This document shows, one piece after another, positions 31,598 through 40,605 of a stretch of 64,000 nucleotides of DNA. Source of the stretch: Martelella lutilitoris (GTDB lineage Bacteria > Pseudomonadota > Alphaproteobacteria > Rhizobiales > Rhizobiaceae); contig NZ_VCLB01000005.1 in the NCBI RefSeq assembly GCF_005924265.1, forward strand, positions 248,001 through 312,000. The letters run 5' to 3'. Positions within the stretch are counted from its first letter, which is position 1; each line of letters begins with the position of its first letter. The notes under the pieces are model-generated. The model worked only from the letters and a program-made list of their open reading frames with translations. It was not told the origin of the DNA and did not search any database. Made by a program: the position numbers and the translations under genes.

Positions 31598-34500
31598 TTG
31601 CTGGGACGAATACTTGTTTTCATCGGATCGCTGCTGGTTCTTCTGCTGTTTGCGGCCCTCGTCGTTCCCTACTTCGTCGACTGGAGCAGCTTCCGACAGG
31701 AATTCGAAGTTCAGGCAAGCCGGGCGCTTGGCAAGAAGGTCGAGGTTGTCGGCGATGTCGATGTCCGGGTTCTGCCTTTCCCGGCAATCACCATGCACGA
31801 CGTTCGGGTCGGGCGCGACGCCTCCGGCGAACCGCTGGCGACGGCCGACGCCTTTTCAATGGATGCCGAACTTGCGCCTTTCCTGAGCGGCGAGGTCCGT
31901 ATCTTCAAGATGCTGCTGGAGCATCCGGTCCTCAACCTGACGCTTGACGAGGCTGGCGCGCTGTCGTGGACGTCGACCGGCAACGGTCCGCTTTCGGCCC
32001 GGCGCGTTGTGTTTGAGGATGTGGAAATCCGCGATGGTGAAATCCGCCTTGCCGATGTCTCCGGCAAGCCGTCGCGCGCGCTGACCGATATCGATGCGAT
32101 GCTCTCCGCCAACGCGATCGAGGGCCCCTGGCGGATGGAGGGCAGTGCCGTGCTCGACGGGCATGCGGGCGCCTTCTCTATCCTCACCGGCCGGCCGGAC
32201 CCGGAAACAGGATCGATGCGCCTCAGGCTCTCGGCCGATCCCGCCGAATGGCCGGTTTCGGCAGCACTTGAGGGCGATGTCGCGCTTGAGGAGGGAAAGC
32301 CCTTCTATGCCGGCGGTTTCCGGCTTGCCGTTACGCAGGAGGAAGCGGACGAGGTGCCGCCGCCGCGCGCCAGCGGTCAGTTCGAACTGACCAATGGTTC
32401 GATCGCCGTTCCCGAATACCGGTTGGAAATCGGTACGCGGGTCGACCCCTATGTGATCTCGGGCGAGGCCAATTTCGACACGCGTCCTGGCGGCAGCTTT
32501 CTTCTGACGGCGGACGGTCAGCAATTCAATGTCGAGCGGCTTTCCGACTACGATACCAATCTGAAGAAGGGCAGGGTGGCGACGCCGAACGCGCGCGAGC
32601 GGCTCGACATGCTGGTCGGCTTTCTGCAGCGCGTGCCGATCCCGCAATTGCCGGGCACCGTGACCTTCCGTCTGCCGGCGCTGGTTTCCGGCGATACCAC
32701 GATCCGTTCGATCGTTCTCGATGCCGCGCCGGACGGTGACGGCTGGCGGATCGAGGACGGCTCGGCCGAATTGCCGGGCCGCACCCAGGTGGAGGCTTCC
32801 GGCAGGCTCTCGCTCGGAGAAGAGACGTCGTTCACCGGTTCGCTCCTGGTCGCCTCGCGCCAACCCTCCGGCCTCTCGCAATGGCTGACCGGCAGCGTCG
32901 GTCCGGAAATCCGTGAGCTGGACCGCGCGGGCTTTTCCGCCGACGTCAATCTGGCGGCCGGTACCCAGATCTTCGAGAACCTGCAGATCGTCGCCGGGAA
33001 CGCCGTGCTCGATGGCGCGTTGTCGCGCCAGTCCAACGGCGATGCGACGCCTGAACTTGACCTTGATCTCTCCGGCAATGTCATTGATTTCAACGCCTTG
33101 AGGGCGCTGGCCGGGCTGATGGTCGGCGAGAATATCGACAGCGGCCTGAGCCGCCACCGCATTCATGCAACGTTGAGGGCCGGCGCGGTCAACGCGTTTG
33201 ATCTGAGCGCCGAGCTGGTCGACACGGATTTCACATACCAGACCGGCGCGCTTTCGGTCGATCGTCTGGAGATCGGCAATCTTGCCGGCGCGGCCATCAC
33301 GCTTTCCGGACAGGCCCAGACGGATCGCGCCCTGCCGACCGGCTCCGGGCGGGCGACATTTTCGGCCGAGGACGTTTCCGGTTTCGTCGCGACGCTTCAG
33401 GACCGGTTCGGCACGCATCCGTTCCTTTCCATGCTGGAAGAGAACGCCGCCTGGTACCAGAACGCCGAGTTGGAAGCCGATCTGGCCTTTGGCCAAGATG
33501 GCACGGGCGTTTCCGCGGTCTTTTCCGGCAGCGCCAATGATAGCCGCATCTCCGGTTCGTGGCGGCGCGATGCGCTTGTCGGGCCGGGCGGGGTGAGCGG
33601 CCAGGTGCAACTCTCCAATCCGGATGCGGCGATCGTCTTCGGTCAGGCCGGTCTTGCGCCTCTGCCCATTCCGGCGCCCGCCGGCGCCCAGCTTTCGCTG
33701 TCGATCGAGCGGTCCGAAGGGGAGGGGCCGGTCGCCGTCGGCCTCAGGGCGGCAAGCGGCGAGACCCGGTTTACCGCCTCCGGCGAAGCGAGCCTTGAAG
33801 CCGATGATTTCCTTTCCGGCCGCTATTCGCTCTCGCTCGCAAGCCCCGATCTCGAACCCTATCTTGCGATGAACGCCTTTGCCGTGCCGGGCACAGCATT
33901 CGGCGTGCCGCTGTCGATCAAGGCAGGCCTTGAGGTTACGCCGGAGCAGTTCGCTTTCTCGGCGATTGAGGGCGATCTCGACGGCAACGGCGTGACGGGC
34001 CGCCTGGACCTCAAGCGCGGCGAGCCGGTCGCCCGTCTTGACGGGGCGCTGTCGCTTGACCGGCTCGATCTTGCCTGGCTGATGGAGGCCGTGTTCGGGC
34101 CGAATTTCGTGCTTGCGCCGGAAGGCCTGCCGGATACGCCCTTCGGATCCGCCTATTTCGGCACGGCCGAGGCCGATATCGACGTTCAGGCCGCTTCCTT
34201 CGACGCCGGCCTGCCGGAGCCGGTGACGGGCATGAGCGGCACGGTGGGCTTTCGCGGCGGCGGGCTGACGCTCACGGGCCTTGCCGGCCGGCTTTTCGAC
34301 GGCACGCTTTCCGGCGACCTGCAACTGGGCAATTCGGGCGGCGACGGCTATTTCCAGGCGCAGATCAACCTTGCCGATGCCGCCTTGCCGGACGCGCTGT
34401 GGAAGACCGGCGACAGCCCGGTGGCAAGCGGCCGTTTTGATCTCGGACTGGTGGTCGAAACGACGTCGGACACGGCGGCGGGCCTGATGGCGGACGCTAG

Positions 34501-35296
34501 CGGTTCCGGCATGCTGACGCTGAAGTCCCCCGTCATTTCGGGGCTCGATCTCGCCGTCACCGATCCGCTGCTTGCCTGGGCGGATGCTGAGGGTACGGAG
34601 GTCACCAATGCGGCGATCGCCGATGAAATGCGGTCGCTGATCTTTGGCGACGGCCGCTTTACCGCAGGCGACATTGCCATTCCCTTCAGCATTACCGACG
34701 GCGTGCTTCAGGCCCGCAACGTCTTTGTCGACCTGCCGGAGGCGCGGGTCTACGGCGCCCTGCGGACGGATCTTGCCGAACGTGACCTCGAGGCGTCGAT
34801 CGATGTGGCGCTGAAACTCGGCGAGGCAAGCGAGGAGGGGGCGAGCGCCGGCTTCACCATCGGTTTCAACGGGCCGCTTTCCGATCCGGTTCGCAGCCTC
34901 GATCTGACGGAGGTGAACAATTTCCTGGCGCTGCGGGCCGTCGAGCGCGAACGGGCGCGGGTGGAGCGGCTGCAGGCCGATATTCTGGAAAAGCAGCGCC
35001 TCCGGCGCGAGGCGACGCTTTATGAATTCCGCGCCGAACAGCGGGCGCTTGAGCGCCGCCAGAGCGAGGAGGCCGAGCGCCTGCGCCGCGAGGAGGAGGA
35101 ACGTCGCCGGCGTGAGGCCGAAGACGCGACCGCCGGCGATCAGGCCGCAATTCCCGTTCCGACGCCCGCCGAGGGTGGCGGGTCTTCCCGGACCGGCACG
35201 CAGCAGCCTGAAGAGCCGAGCGACTGGGACAGGCTGATCGAATCGGTGATCCGCGGCGCCGAGGAGCAGCGCGGCGTTCAGGCGCCGCTTCCCTGA
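31598..35296 (+). CDS. AsmA family protein
   Basis: 1232 aa with TTG start 31598. One N-terminal membrane segment (LVFIGSLLVLLLFAALVVPYF, residues about 6-27) anchors a large periplasmic part. The AsmA N-terminal domain covers VDWSSFRQEFEVQASRALGKK and VLPFPAITMHDVRVG. The middle is rich in short beta strands, as expected for bridge-like lipid-transport proteins of this superfamily. The AsmA C-terminal domain ends near residue 1110 (NGPLSDPVRSLDLTEVNNFL). A strongly charged Arg/Glu helix of about 75 residues and a disordered Pro/Ser tail follow. Proposed role: lipid transport or outer membrane homeostasis. Confidence 0.9.
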   Translation: MLGRILVFIGSLLVLLLFAALVVPYFVDWSSFRQEFEVQASRALGKKVEVVGDVDVRVLPFPAITMHDVRVGRDASGEPLATADAFSMDAELAPFLSGEVRIFKMLLEHPVLNLTLDEAGALSWTSTGNGPLSARRVVFEDVEIRDGEIRLADVSGKPSRALTDIDAMLSANAIEGPWRMEGSAVLDGHAGAFSILTGRPDPETGSMRLRLSADPAEWPVSAALEGDVALEEGKPFYAGGFRLAVTQEEADEVPPPRASGQFELTNGSIAVPEYRLEIGTRVDPYVISGEANFDTRPGGSFLLTADGQQFNVERLSDYDTNLKKGRVATPNARERLDMLVGFLQRVPIPQLPGTVTFRLPALVSGDTTIRSIVLDAAPDGDGWRIEDGSAELPGRTQVEASGRLSLGEETSFTGSLLVASRQPSGLSQWLTGSVGPEIRELDRAGFSADVNLAAGTQIFENLQIVAGNAVLDGALSRQSNGDATPELDLDLSGNVIDFNALRALAGLMVGENIDSGLSRHRIHATLRAGAVNAFDLSAELVDTDFTYQTGALSVDRLEIGNLAGAAITLSGQAQTDRALPTGSGRATFSAEDVSGFVATLQDRFGTHPFLSMLEENAAWYQNAELEADLAFGQDGTGVSAVFSGSANDSRISGSWRRDALVGPGGVSGQVQLSNPDAAIVFGQAGLAPLPIPAPAGAQLSLSIERSEGEGPVAVGLRAASGETRFTASGEASLEADDFLSGRYSLSLASPDLEPYLAMNAFAVPGTAFGVPLSIKAGLEVTPEQFAFSAIEGDLDGNGVTGRLDLKRGEPVARLDGALSLDRLDLAWLMEAVFGPNFVLAPEGLPDTPFGSAYFGTAEADIDVQAASFDAGLPEPVTGMSGTVGFRGGGLTLTGLAGRLFDGTLSGDLQLGNSGGDGYFQAQINLADAALPDALWKTGDSPVASGRFDLGLVVETTSDTAAGLMADASGSGMLTLKSPVISGLDLAVTDPLLAWADAEGTEVTNAAIADEMRSLIFGDGRFTAGDIAIPFSITDGVLQARNVFVDLPEARVYGALRTDLAERDLEASIDVALKLGEASEEGASAGFTIGFNGPLSDPVRSLDLTEVNNFLALRAVERERARVERLQADILEKQRLRREATLYEFRAEQRALERRQSEEAERLRREEEERRRREAEDATAGDQAAIPVPTPAEGGGSSRTGTQQPEEPSDWDRLIESVIRGAEEQRGVQAPLP

Positions 35297-35394
35297 GAGC
35301 CTAAAAAAGGCCCGTTTTCAAACCCATATGTGGCTTTGCTGGACCAAAGCGCGATTTGAGGTTATTGGAAATCCGGTTCGCAGGAGGCAGGATA

Positions 35395-35775
35395 TTGAAA
35401 CGCAGGGCTTTACTCGTCATCGGCTGGATCATGGTCGCCTTGGGCGTCATCGGCGTATTTCTGCCGATCATGCCGACGGTGCCGTTCCTGATCGTTGCCG
35501 CAGCGGCCTTCGCCCGTTCCTCGCCTGAGCTCGAGGCGCGGCTGATGGATCATCCCCGCTATGGCGCCCATCTTCGCCAGTGGCGCCATGAGGGCGCGAT
35601 CGCCACGCCCGCCAAGGTCCTGGCGGTGACGGCGATGTGCTTCAGCTTCTTGTCCGTGCTTTATTTTGCCTCGGCCTATCTCTGGCTGCAGCTCGCCGTC
35701 GGGCTGGTGCTTCTGAGCTGCGCCGCCTTTGTGGTCACCCGGCCGGCGCCCGTTGCCGTGCGCGCGGACCGTTGA
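35395..35775 (+). CDS. DUF454 (YbaN-like) inner membrane protein
   Basis: 126 aa from TTG 35395, with AGGAGG exactly seven bases upstream; an ATG at 35356 lacks such a site. First membrane hairpin LLVIGWIMVALGVIGVFLPIMPTVPFLI ends in the PTVPFL motif of DUF454. Then comes ARSSPELEARLMDHPRYGAHLRQW, the conserved cytoplasmic segment, followed by two more membrane segments. Function of the family is unknown. Confidence 0.85.
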   Translation: MKRRALLVIGWIMVALGVIGVFLPIMPTVPFLIVAAAAFARSSPELEARLMDHPRYGAHLRQWRHEGAIATPAKVLAVTAMCFSFLSVLYFASAYLWLQLAVGLVLLSCAAFVVTRPAPVAVRADR

Positions 35776-35827
35776 GCCGGTCGCAAAGCGCTCGCTCCCT
35801 CATTCGCGTCACGGCAAGTCGGTTCAT

Positions 35828-36883
35828 TCAATGCGATTGCGCGGTTTTCAGCACCGGCGCATTTGACCAGTCCGGCTTGCTGATGCTCTGATGCGGCGGG
35901 GACGACCGGTTTTCGATCCGCGCCAGCACGGCGCGGGCAAGCTCGCGGCCTGCCTGGCTGAAATCCTCGCTCATGGCGATGATCTCGGGGCTGATCCAGT
36001 TCAGGAAGTCGGCCGGCTGCTTGGCGACGAGATCGACATCTTTTCCAAGCTTCAGCCCGCGCGCCCTGAGTGCCGCCATGATCGGGACGGCACTGCTGCC
36101 GGAACAGGCAATGACGCCGTCCGGCGGCGTCGATGACGACAGCGCCGCCAGCACGCCGTTGCGGATTTCCGACAGCGATGAATCGGTGCTGACCGAGGTC
36201 AGCGGCGTTTCCTGCAGGCCGAAGCGGCTGAGGCCGCGCTCGAAGCCGGCGCGGAAATAGCGGTAATAGGTGAGGTGGCTCGGCGGCTGCAGGCAGACGA
36301 TGCGCTTGCGCCCGCGTTCCGCAAGCCTTTCCACCGCGTCCATCGCATAGGCGTCATTGTCGAAATCATGGAAAGGGTAGTCATGGTCGCTTTCTGTTCG
36401 GCCATGGGCGGCGAACGGCATGCCACGCTCCAGCATCAGCGCGATGCGCGGGTCGTCCGGTGCAATGCGCGAGATGATCACCCCGTCGGCCGAACCCGTA
36501 TCGAGAATATAGCGGATCGGGGCCATTGGATCGTGATGGATCGGCTGCGGCATCAGTACGAGATGGTAGGGCGTGTCCGACAGGACGTCCGATATGCCGA
36601 AGATCATCTGCCCGGACATGCCCATGATCTCTTCCTCCATGCTGAGGACGAGCGCGATCACATTGGTCTTGCCGGTGCGAAGCCTGACGCCTGCGCGGTT
36701 CGGCATGTAGCCGAGCTGCTTGGCGACAAGCCGAACGCGTTCCTTGGTGTGCTCGGCGATATCCGGCGCATCCTTCAGCGCGCGGGAGACGGTCGTCACC
36801 CCGAGCCCGGTCATATAGGCGATGGTCTTCAGTGTCGGGCGCGCATTACTCGTCTCGCGCGATCTTCCGGTGGTGGGTTTCAT
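35828..36883 (-). CDS. LacI family transcriptional regulator, probably of the adjacent sugar operon
   Basis: 351 aa. The N-terminal HTH (residues about 17-70) has LKTIAYMTGLGVTTVSRALK and the hinge helix MPNRAGVRLRTGKTN. The rest is a periplasmic-binding-protein-like sugar-sensing domain, with DGVIACSGSSAVPIMAALRARG near the end. The overall type is that of AglR-like regulators of rhizobial sugar loci. It is divergent from the ABC transporter operon beginning at 37477, which is its most likely target; the inducer is unknown. Confidence 0.88.
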   Translation of the reverse strand: MKPTTGRSRETSNARPTLKTIAYMTGLGVTTVSRALKDAPDIAEHTKERVRLVAKQLGYMPNRAGVRLRTGKTNVIALVLSMEEEIMGMSGQMIFGISDVLSDTPYHLVLMPQPIHHDPMAPIRYILDTGSADGVIISRIAPDDPRIALMLERGMPFAAHGRTESDHDYPFHDFDNDAYAMDAVERLAERGRKRIVCLQPPSHLTYYRYFRAGFERGLSRFGLQETPLTSVSTDSSLSEIRNGVLAALSSSTPPDGVIACSGSSAVPIMAALRARGLKLGKDVDLVAKQPADFLNWISPEIIAMSEDFSQAGRELARAVLARIENRSSPPHQSISKPDWSNAPVLKTAQSH

Positions 36884-37476
36884 CGACGTCTTTCATCTCC
36901 CGCGTCGCGCGTGCCGCGCGACGGCACGGGCCGTGTGGCCCGTCTCCTCCCTGGTGGCACAGCATATCGGACAACAGGCCGGGTCCGGCCTTGATTGCAA
37001 CGATACGCTGATTCTCATGGGCAACGCTAATCGTGCGCGCCTTCTTGTCGTTTTTGAGCGGCTCTGCACATTGGCTTTCGCGCCAAACGGAGCCTCCCCT
37101 CCGTGCCGCTGTTCATGGGCGTACAGCGTGTCGCCATCTGCCCGTCCTCAGTCTAGCGCGAGAATAGCTGCAACGATACAGAAAAAACGCTGCCGCGTGT
37201 TAAACGGTCTATTTGCCGGATTGGTACCTGGTGAAGACATTGCCGCAAATCAGGATTTCGCAATTGCGAACCAGTCCGGACAGTGTTGTCCAGTGATTAT
37301 AAAAAATACAAACAAAACAATATTATAATTGAAATTTGCAATGCCGAAAGCGAACCTGTAGCTCTCCATGGTTCTAGTTCGAAAGTAGTACTCTGCTAAA
37401 AACCGGAATAAAAAGGTTGCGCGTTACTTGGCTTTCGCATACCTTTTTCCGGCAACGTTTCAGTTGGGAGGACAGT
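36884..37476. promoter_or_regulatory. Long divergent control region between lacI and the sugar operon
   Basis: 593 bases with no convincing gene. TGCAACGATAC occurs twice as a direct repeat, at 36996-37006 and 37169-37179, and a related GCAACGCTAATCG stands at 37022. The stretch 37295-37345 is strongly AT-rich. A large inverted repeat lies at 37403-37452. One or more of these could bind the LacI regulator, but no perfect LacI-type palindrome was found by eye. Confidence 0.5.
37403..37452 (+). other. Stem-loop in the leader of the sugar operon
   Basis: CCGGAATAAAAAGGTTGCG (37403-37421) pairs imperfectly with CGCATACCTTTTTCCGG (37436-37452). The structure ends 24 bases before ATG 37477 and thus just before the GGGAGGA ribosome-binding site. 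Confidence 0.5.
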
Positions 37477-38709
37477 ATGAAACATGCAATTCTCACCGCC
37501 GCCCTGGCGGCCGGCGTAGCCATGCCTATCGCAGCCAACGCGACCGACCTTGAGGTGACCCACTGGTGGACATCCGGCGGCGAGGCGGCAGCCGTAAAGG
37601 TGCTTGCCGACAATTTCAACGAGACCGGCAATACCTGGGTGGACAGCGCGATTGCCGGTTCCGGCTCGACCGCAAACCCGATCATCATCAGCCGCATTCT
37701 CGGCGGCAATCCGATGGGCGCGACCCAGATGAATACCGGCCGTGACGCCGAGGAGCTGATCAAGGCGGGCCTGATGCTCGACCTGACGGATCTTGCCGAG
37801 AAAGAAAACTGGGCAGAGAAGATCCGCCCCGCCAAGCTTCTCGGAGCCTGCGAATATGACGGCCGCATCTATTGCGTGCCGATCAACATCCATTCCTGGC
37901 AGTGGATGTGGCTGAACCGCCATGTGTTCGAGGACAATGGCATTCCGGTGCCGACCAACTGGCAGGAACTCGTGGACGCGGCGCCGGCGCTGCAGGAAGC
38001 CGGCGTCATTCCGCTCGCCACCGGCCAGCCCTGGCAGGTCGACGGCATCCGCAATGTGATGCAGGTCGCCATCGGCGGCGTCGACAACTATCTCGCCGTG
38101 AACGGCGATAAGGATCCAGACGCCGTGATGAGCGACGAAAACCGCGCCATCTGGGAAGCGTTCGCCCAGGCGCGCGACATGGTCGACGATGCCTATTCCG
38201 GCCGCGACTGGAATGTCGCCACCAATATGGTGATCCAGGGCGACGCGGCCGCGCAGATCATGGGCGACTGGGCGCAGGGCGAATTCGCCCAGGCGGGCCA
38301 GGAAGCCGGTGTCGACTATGATTGCCTGCCGGGTCTCGGCAACAACCCCGTGCTCGATACGGGCGGCGATGCCTTCTACTTCCCAAAGACCGACGATCCG
38401 GACATCACGGCGGCCCAGCTTGAGCTGGCCTCCATGCTGGTTTCCCCGGAAACCCAGGTCGAGTTCAACCTCGTCAAGGGCTCGCTTCCGGTGCGCGGCG
38501 ATGTCGATCTCGAAGCCGCCAATGCCTGCATGAAGAAGGGTCTCGAAATCCTCGCCAATCCTGAAAACGTCCTGCCGTCGACCGAGCAACTGCTCGATTC
38601 CGACACGCAGGGCCAGATCACGGACCTGGCGCTGGAGTTCTTCTCCTCCGACATGACGGTCGACGAGGCGCTCGAACAGCAGCAGTCGATCATCGAACAG
38701 GCCATGTAA
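37477..38709 (+). CDS. Sugar ABC transporter, substrate-binding protein (GtsA-like)
   Basis: 410 aa; ATG 37477 with GGGAGGA upstream. Signal peptide MKHAILTAALAAGVAMPIA ends at about residue 22. The mature protein opens LEVTHWWTSGGEAAAVKVL; together with VPINIHSWQWMWLNRH, IMGDWAQGEF and FNLVKGSLPVRGDVD, this matches the glucose/mannose-binding group of COG1653 (GtsA of Pseudomonas, the glucose-binding protein of Thermus). A monosaccharide of glucose type is therefore the best guess for the ligand. First gene of an operon with two permeases, an ATPase and two enzymes. Confidence 0.9.
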   Translation: MKHAILTAALAAGVAMPIAANATDLEVTHWWTSGGEAAAVKVLADNFNETGNTWVDSAIAGSGSTANPIIISRILGGNPMGATQMNTGRDAEELIKAGLMLDLTDLAEKENWAEKIRPAKLLGACEYDGRIYCVPINIHSWQWMWLNRHVFEDNGIPVPTNWQELVDAAPALQEAGVIPLATGQPWQVDGIRNVMQVAIGGVDNYLAVNGDKDPDAVMSDENRAIWEAFAQARDMVDDAYSGRDWNVATNMVIQGDAAAQIMGDWAQGEFAQAGQEAGVDYDCLPGLGNNPVLDTGGDAFYFPKTDDPDITAAQLELASMLVSPETQVEFNLVKGSLPVRGDVDLEAANACMKKGLEILANPENVLPSTEQLLDSDTQGQITDLALEFFSSDMTVDEALEQQQSIIEQAM

Positions 38710-38729
38710 GCCTCTGCTTATAGGGATAA

Positions 38730-38764
38730 GGGGCGGGCCCGGTCTGGCGAGGCCTGCCCCTTTT
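38730..38764 (+). terminator. Attenuator-like hairpin after the binding-protein gene
   Basis: GGGGCGGGCC (38730-38739) pairs with GGCCTGCCCC (38751-38760), one G-T pair, then TTTTCC. Such partial terminators between binding-protein and permease genes are common and lower expression of the membrane subunits. Confidence 0.7.
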
Positions 38765-38801
38765 CCTTCCGGATCCATGCCAATCTGAGAGGGGAGCTGC
38801 A

Positions 38802-39698
38802 ATGTCTGCTGTTGCTCGCCGTCCGCTCGGCCTGTTCAAGAATCTGAACGCCAAGATCGCGGCAATCCCGATGATGCTGACCGCTGTGGTCATCTTCATC
38901 GGCTGCACCGCCTGGACGGTCATCTATTCATTCACCGATTCGCGGCTTCTGCCGAGCGAGAATTTCGTCGGCTTTGCCCAGTATGATCGCCTGTTCGGCA
39001 CGACGCGCTGGAATGTGGCGATCATCAACCTCTTGATCTATGGCGGCTTGAGCCTGGTCTTCTCCTTCGTCGTCGGTTTTCTTCTGGCCACGCTGCTCGA
39101 TCAGAAGATCCGCTTCGAAAACACATTCCGCACGATCTTTCTCTATCCTTTCGCGCTCTCCTTCATCGTCACCGGCCTTGTCTGGCAATGGATCCTCGAT
39201 CCGGGCCTCGGCGTGCCGAAATTCCTCGATGATCTTGGCCTGCCCGGCGGCGATTTCGCCATGCTCGGTAACAAGAGCACGGTCATCTATGCGCTGGTGA
39301 TTGCCGGCCTGTGGCAAGGAACGGGCCTTGTCATGGTGCTGATGCTGGCGGGCCTGCGCGGCATTGACGGCGAAATCTGGAAGGCGGCCAAGGTCGACGG
39401 CATCCCCGCCTGGCGGACCTATCTCTTCATCGTCATTCCGATGATGCGCGGCGTGTTCGTGACCACGCTGGTCATCGTCGCCTCGGGCATCGTCCGTGTC
39501 TACGACCTCGTCGTCGCCATGACGCAAGGAGGCCCCGGATTCGCCTCCGAAGTGCCCGCCAAATATGTCTACGACCTTATGTTCCAGCGCGGCAATATCG
39601 GCCAGGGGCTCGCCGCCTCGACCGTGATGCTGGTCACCGTCTTCATCATCCTCGTGCCCTGGGCGCTGATGGAATTCAGAGACAAGAAGAAGAAGTGA
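38802..39698 (+). CDS. Sugar ABC transporter permease (MalF type)
   Basis: 298 aa, six membrane segments, starting with MMLTAVVIFIGCTAWTVIYS. The EAA loop contacting the ATPase is EIWKAAKVDGIPAWRTYLFI with the downstream IPMMRG. The CUT1-type signature and the position between binding protein and second permease support the call. The start ATG 38802 is preceded by AGAGGGGAG. Confidence 0.93.
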   Translation: MSAVARRPLGLFKNLNAKIAAIPMMLTAVVIFIGCTAWTVIYSFTDSRLLPSENFVGFAQYDRLFGTTRWNVAIINLLIYGGLSLVFSFVVGFLLATLLDQKIRFENTFRTIFLYPFALSFIVTGLVWQWILDPGLGVPKFLDDLGLPGGDFAMLGNKSTVIYALVIAGLWQGTGLVMVLMLAGLRGIDGEIWKAAKVDGIPAWRTYLFIVIPMMRGVFVTTLVIVASGIVRVYDLVVAMTQGGPGFASEVPAKYVYDLMFQRGNIGQGLAASTVMLVTVFIILVPWALMEFRDKKKK

Positions 39699-39708
39699 GG
39701 AGGGGACG

Positions 39709-40605
39709 ATGAGTACAGTCATGTCAGCCGAACCGTCGGGTCCGCGTCCCAAGCGCCGTTTTGCGCCGTCGCGGATCATGCTCTATTCCATCCTGTTTGT
39801 CGCCGCGGTCTATTATCTCATTCCGCTTTACGTGATGGTGGTGACGTCGCTGAAGGGCATGCCGGAAATCCGCATGGGCAATATCTTCGCGCCGCCCGTC
39901 GAAATCACCTTCGAGCCCTGGGTCAAGGCGTGGAGCCAGGCCTGTACCGGTCTTTACTGCGAGGGGATCCGCGTCGGATTCTGGAATTCTGTGAAGATCA
40001 CCGTGCCGGGTATTATCGTCTCGATCGCGGTTGCCTCGGTCAACGGCTATGCGCTGGCGAACTGGCGCTTCAAGGGCTCGGAATTCTTCTTCACGGTGTT
40101 GCTCTTCGGCGCCTTCATTCCCTATCAGGTCATGCTCTATCCGCTGGTGATCATCCTGCGGGAACTGCACCTGTTCTCCACGCTGCCCGGCATCGTTCTG
40201 GTGCACACCATTTTCGGCATGCCGATCCTGACGCTCCTGTTTCGGAACTACTTTGCCTCGCTGCCGGAGGAGTTGTTCAAGGCGGCACGCGTCGATGGCG
40301 CCGGTTTCTGGCAGATTTTCTTCCGCATCATGCTGCCGATGTCGCTGCCGATCTTCGTCGTCGGCATGATCATCCAGACGACCGGCATCTGGAACGACTT
40401 CCTTTTCGGCGTGATCTTCGCCGGCCAGCGCAACTATCCGATGACGGTGCAGCTCAACAACATCGTCAACGCCGTGCAGGGCGTCAAGGAATACAACGTC
40501 AACATGGCGGCAACGCTTCTGACCGGCCTCGTTCCGCTGGCCGTCTATTTCGTTTCCGGACCGCTGTTCGTACGCGGCATCGCCGCCGGCGCGGTGAAAG
40601 GGTGA
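39709..40605 (+). CDS. Sugar ABC transporter permease (MalG type)
   Basis: 298 aa, six membrane segments. The EAA loop is PEELFKAARVDGAGFWQIF, followed by RIMLPMSLPIFVVG. The N-terminus has a basic cytoplasmic tail, then MLYSILFVAAVYYLIPLYV. Starts 10 bases after the first permease with AGGAGGGG before ATG 39709; ATG 39721 is a possible internal alternative. It abuts the ATPase gene directly, so translation is coupled. Confidence 0.93.
   Translation: MSTVMSAEPSGPRPKRRFAPSRIMLYSILFVAAVYYLIPLYVMVVTSLKGMPEIRMGNIFAPPVEITFEPWVKAWSQACTGLYCEGIRVGFWNSVKITVPGIIVSIAVASVNGYALANWRFKGSEFFFTVLLFGAFIPYQVMLYPLVIILRELHLFSTLPGIVLVHTIFGMPILTLLFRNYFASLPEELFKAARVDGAGFWQIFFRIMLPMSLPIFVVGMIIQTTGIWNDFLFGVIFAGQRNYPMTVQLNNIVNAVQGVKEYNVNMAATLLTGLVPLAVYFVSGPLFVRGIAAGAVKG

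Noticed and set aside
31856-34324. 822-codon minus-strand open frame inside the AsmA gene
   Set aside because: Antisense shadow of a real gene with no domain and unnatural composition.
36822-37328. 168-codon plus-strand open frame in the lacI-sugar operon gap
   Set aside because: Starts inside the lacI coding region, has no ribosome-binding site and no recognisable domain; composition does not look coding.
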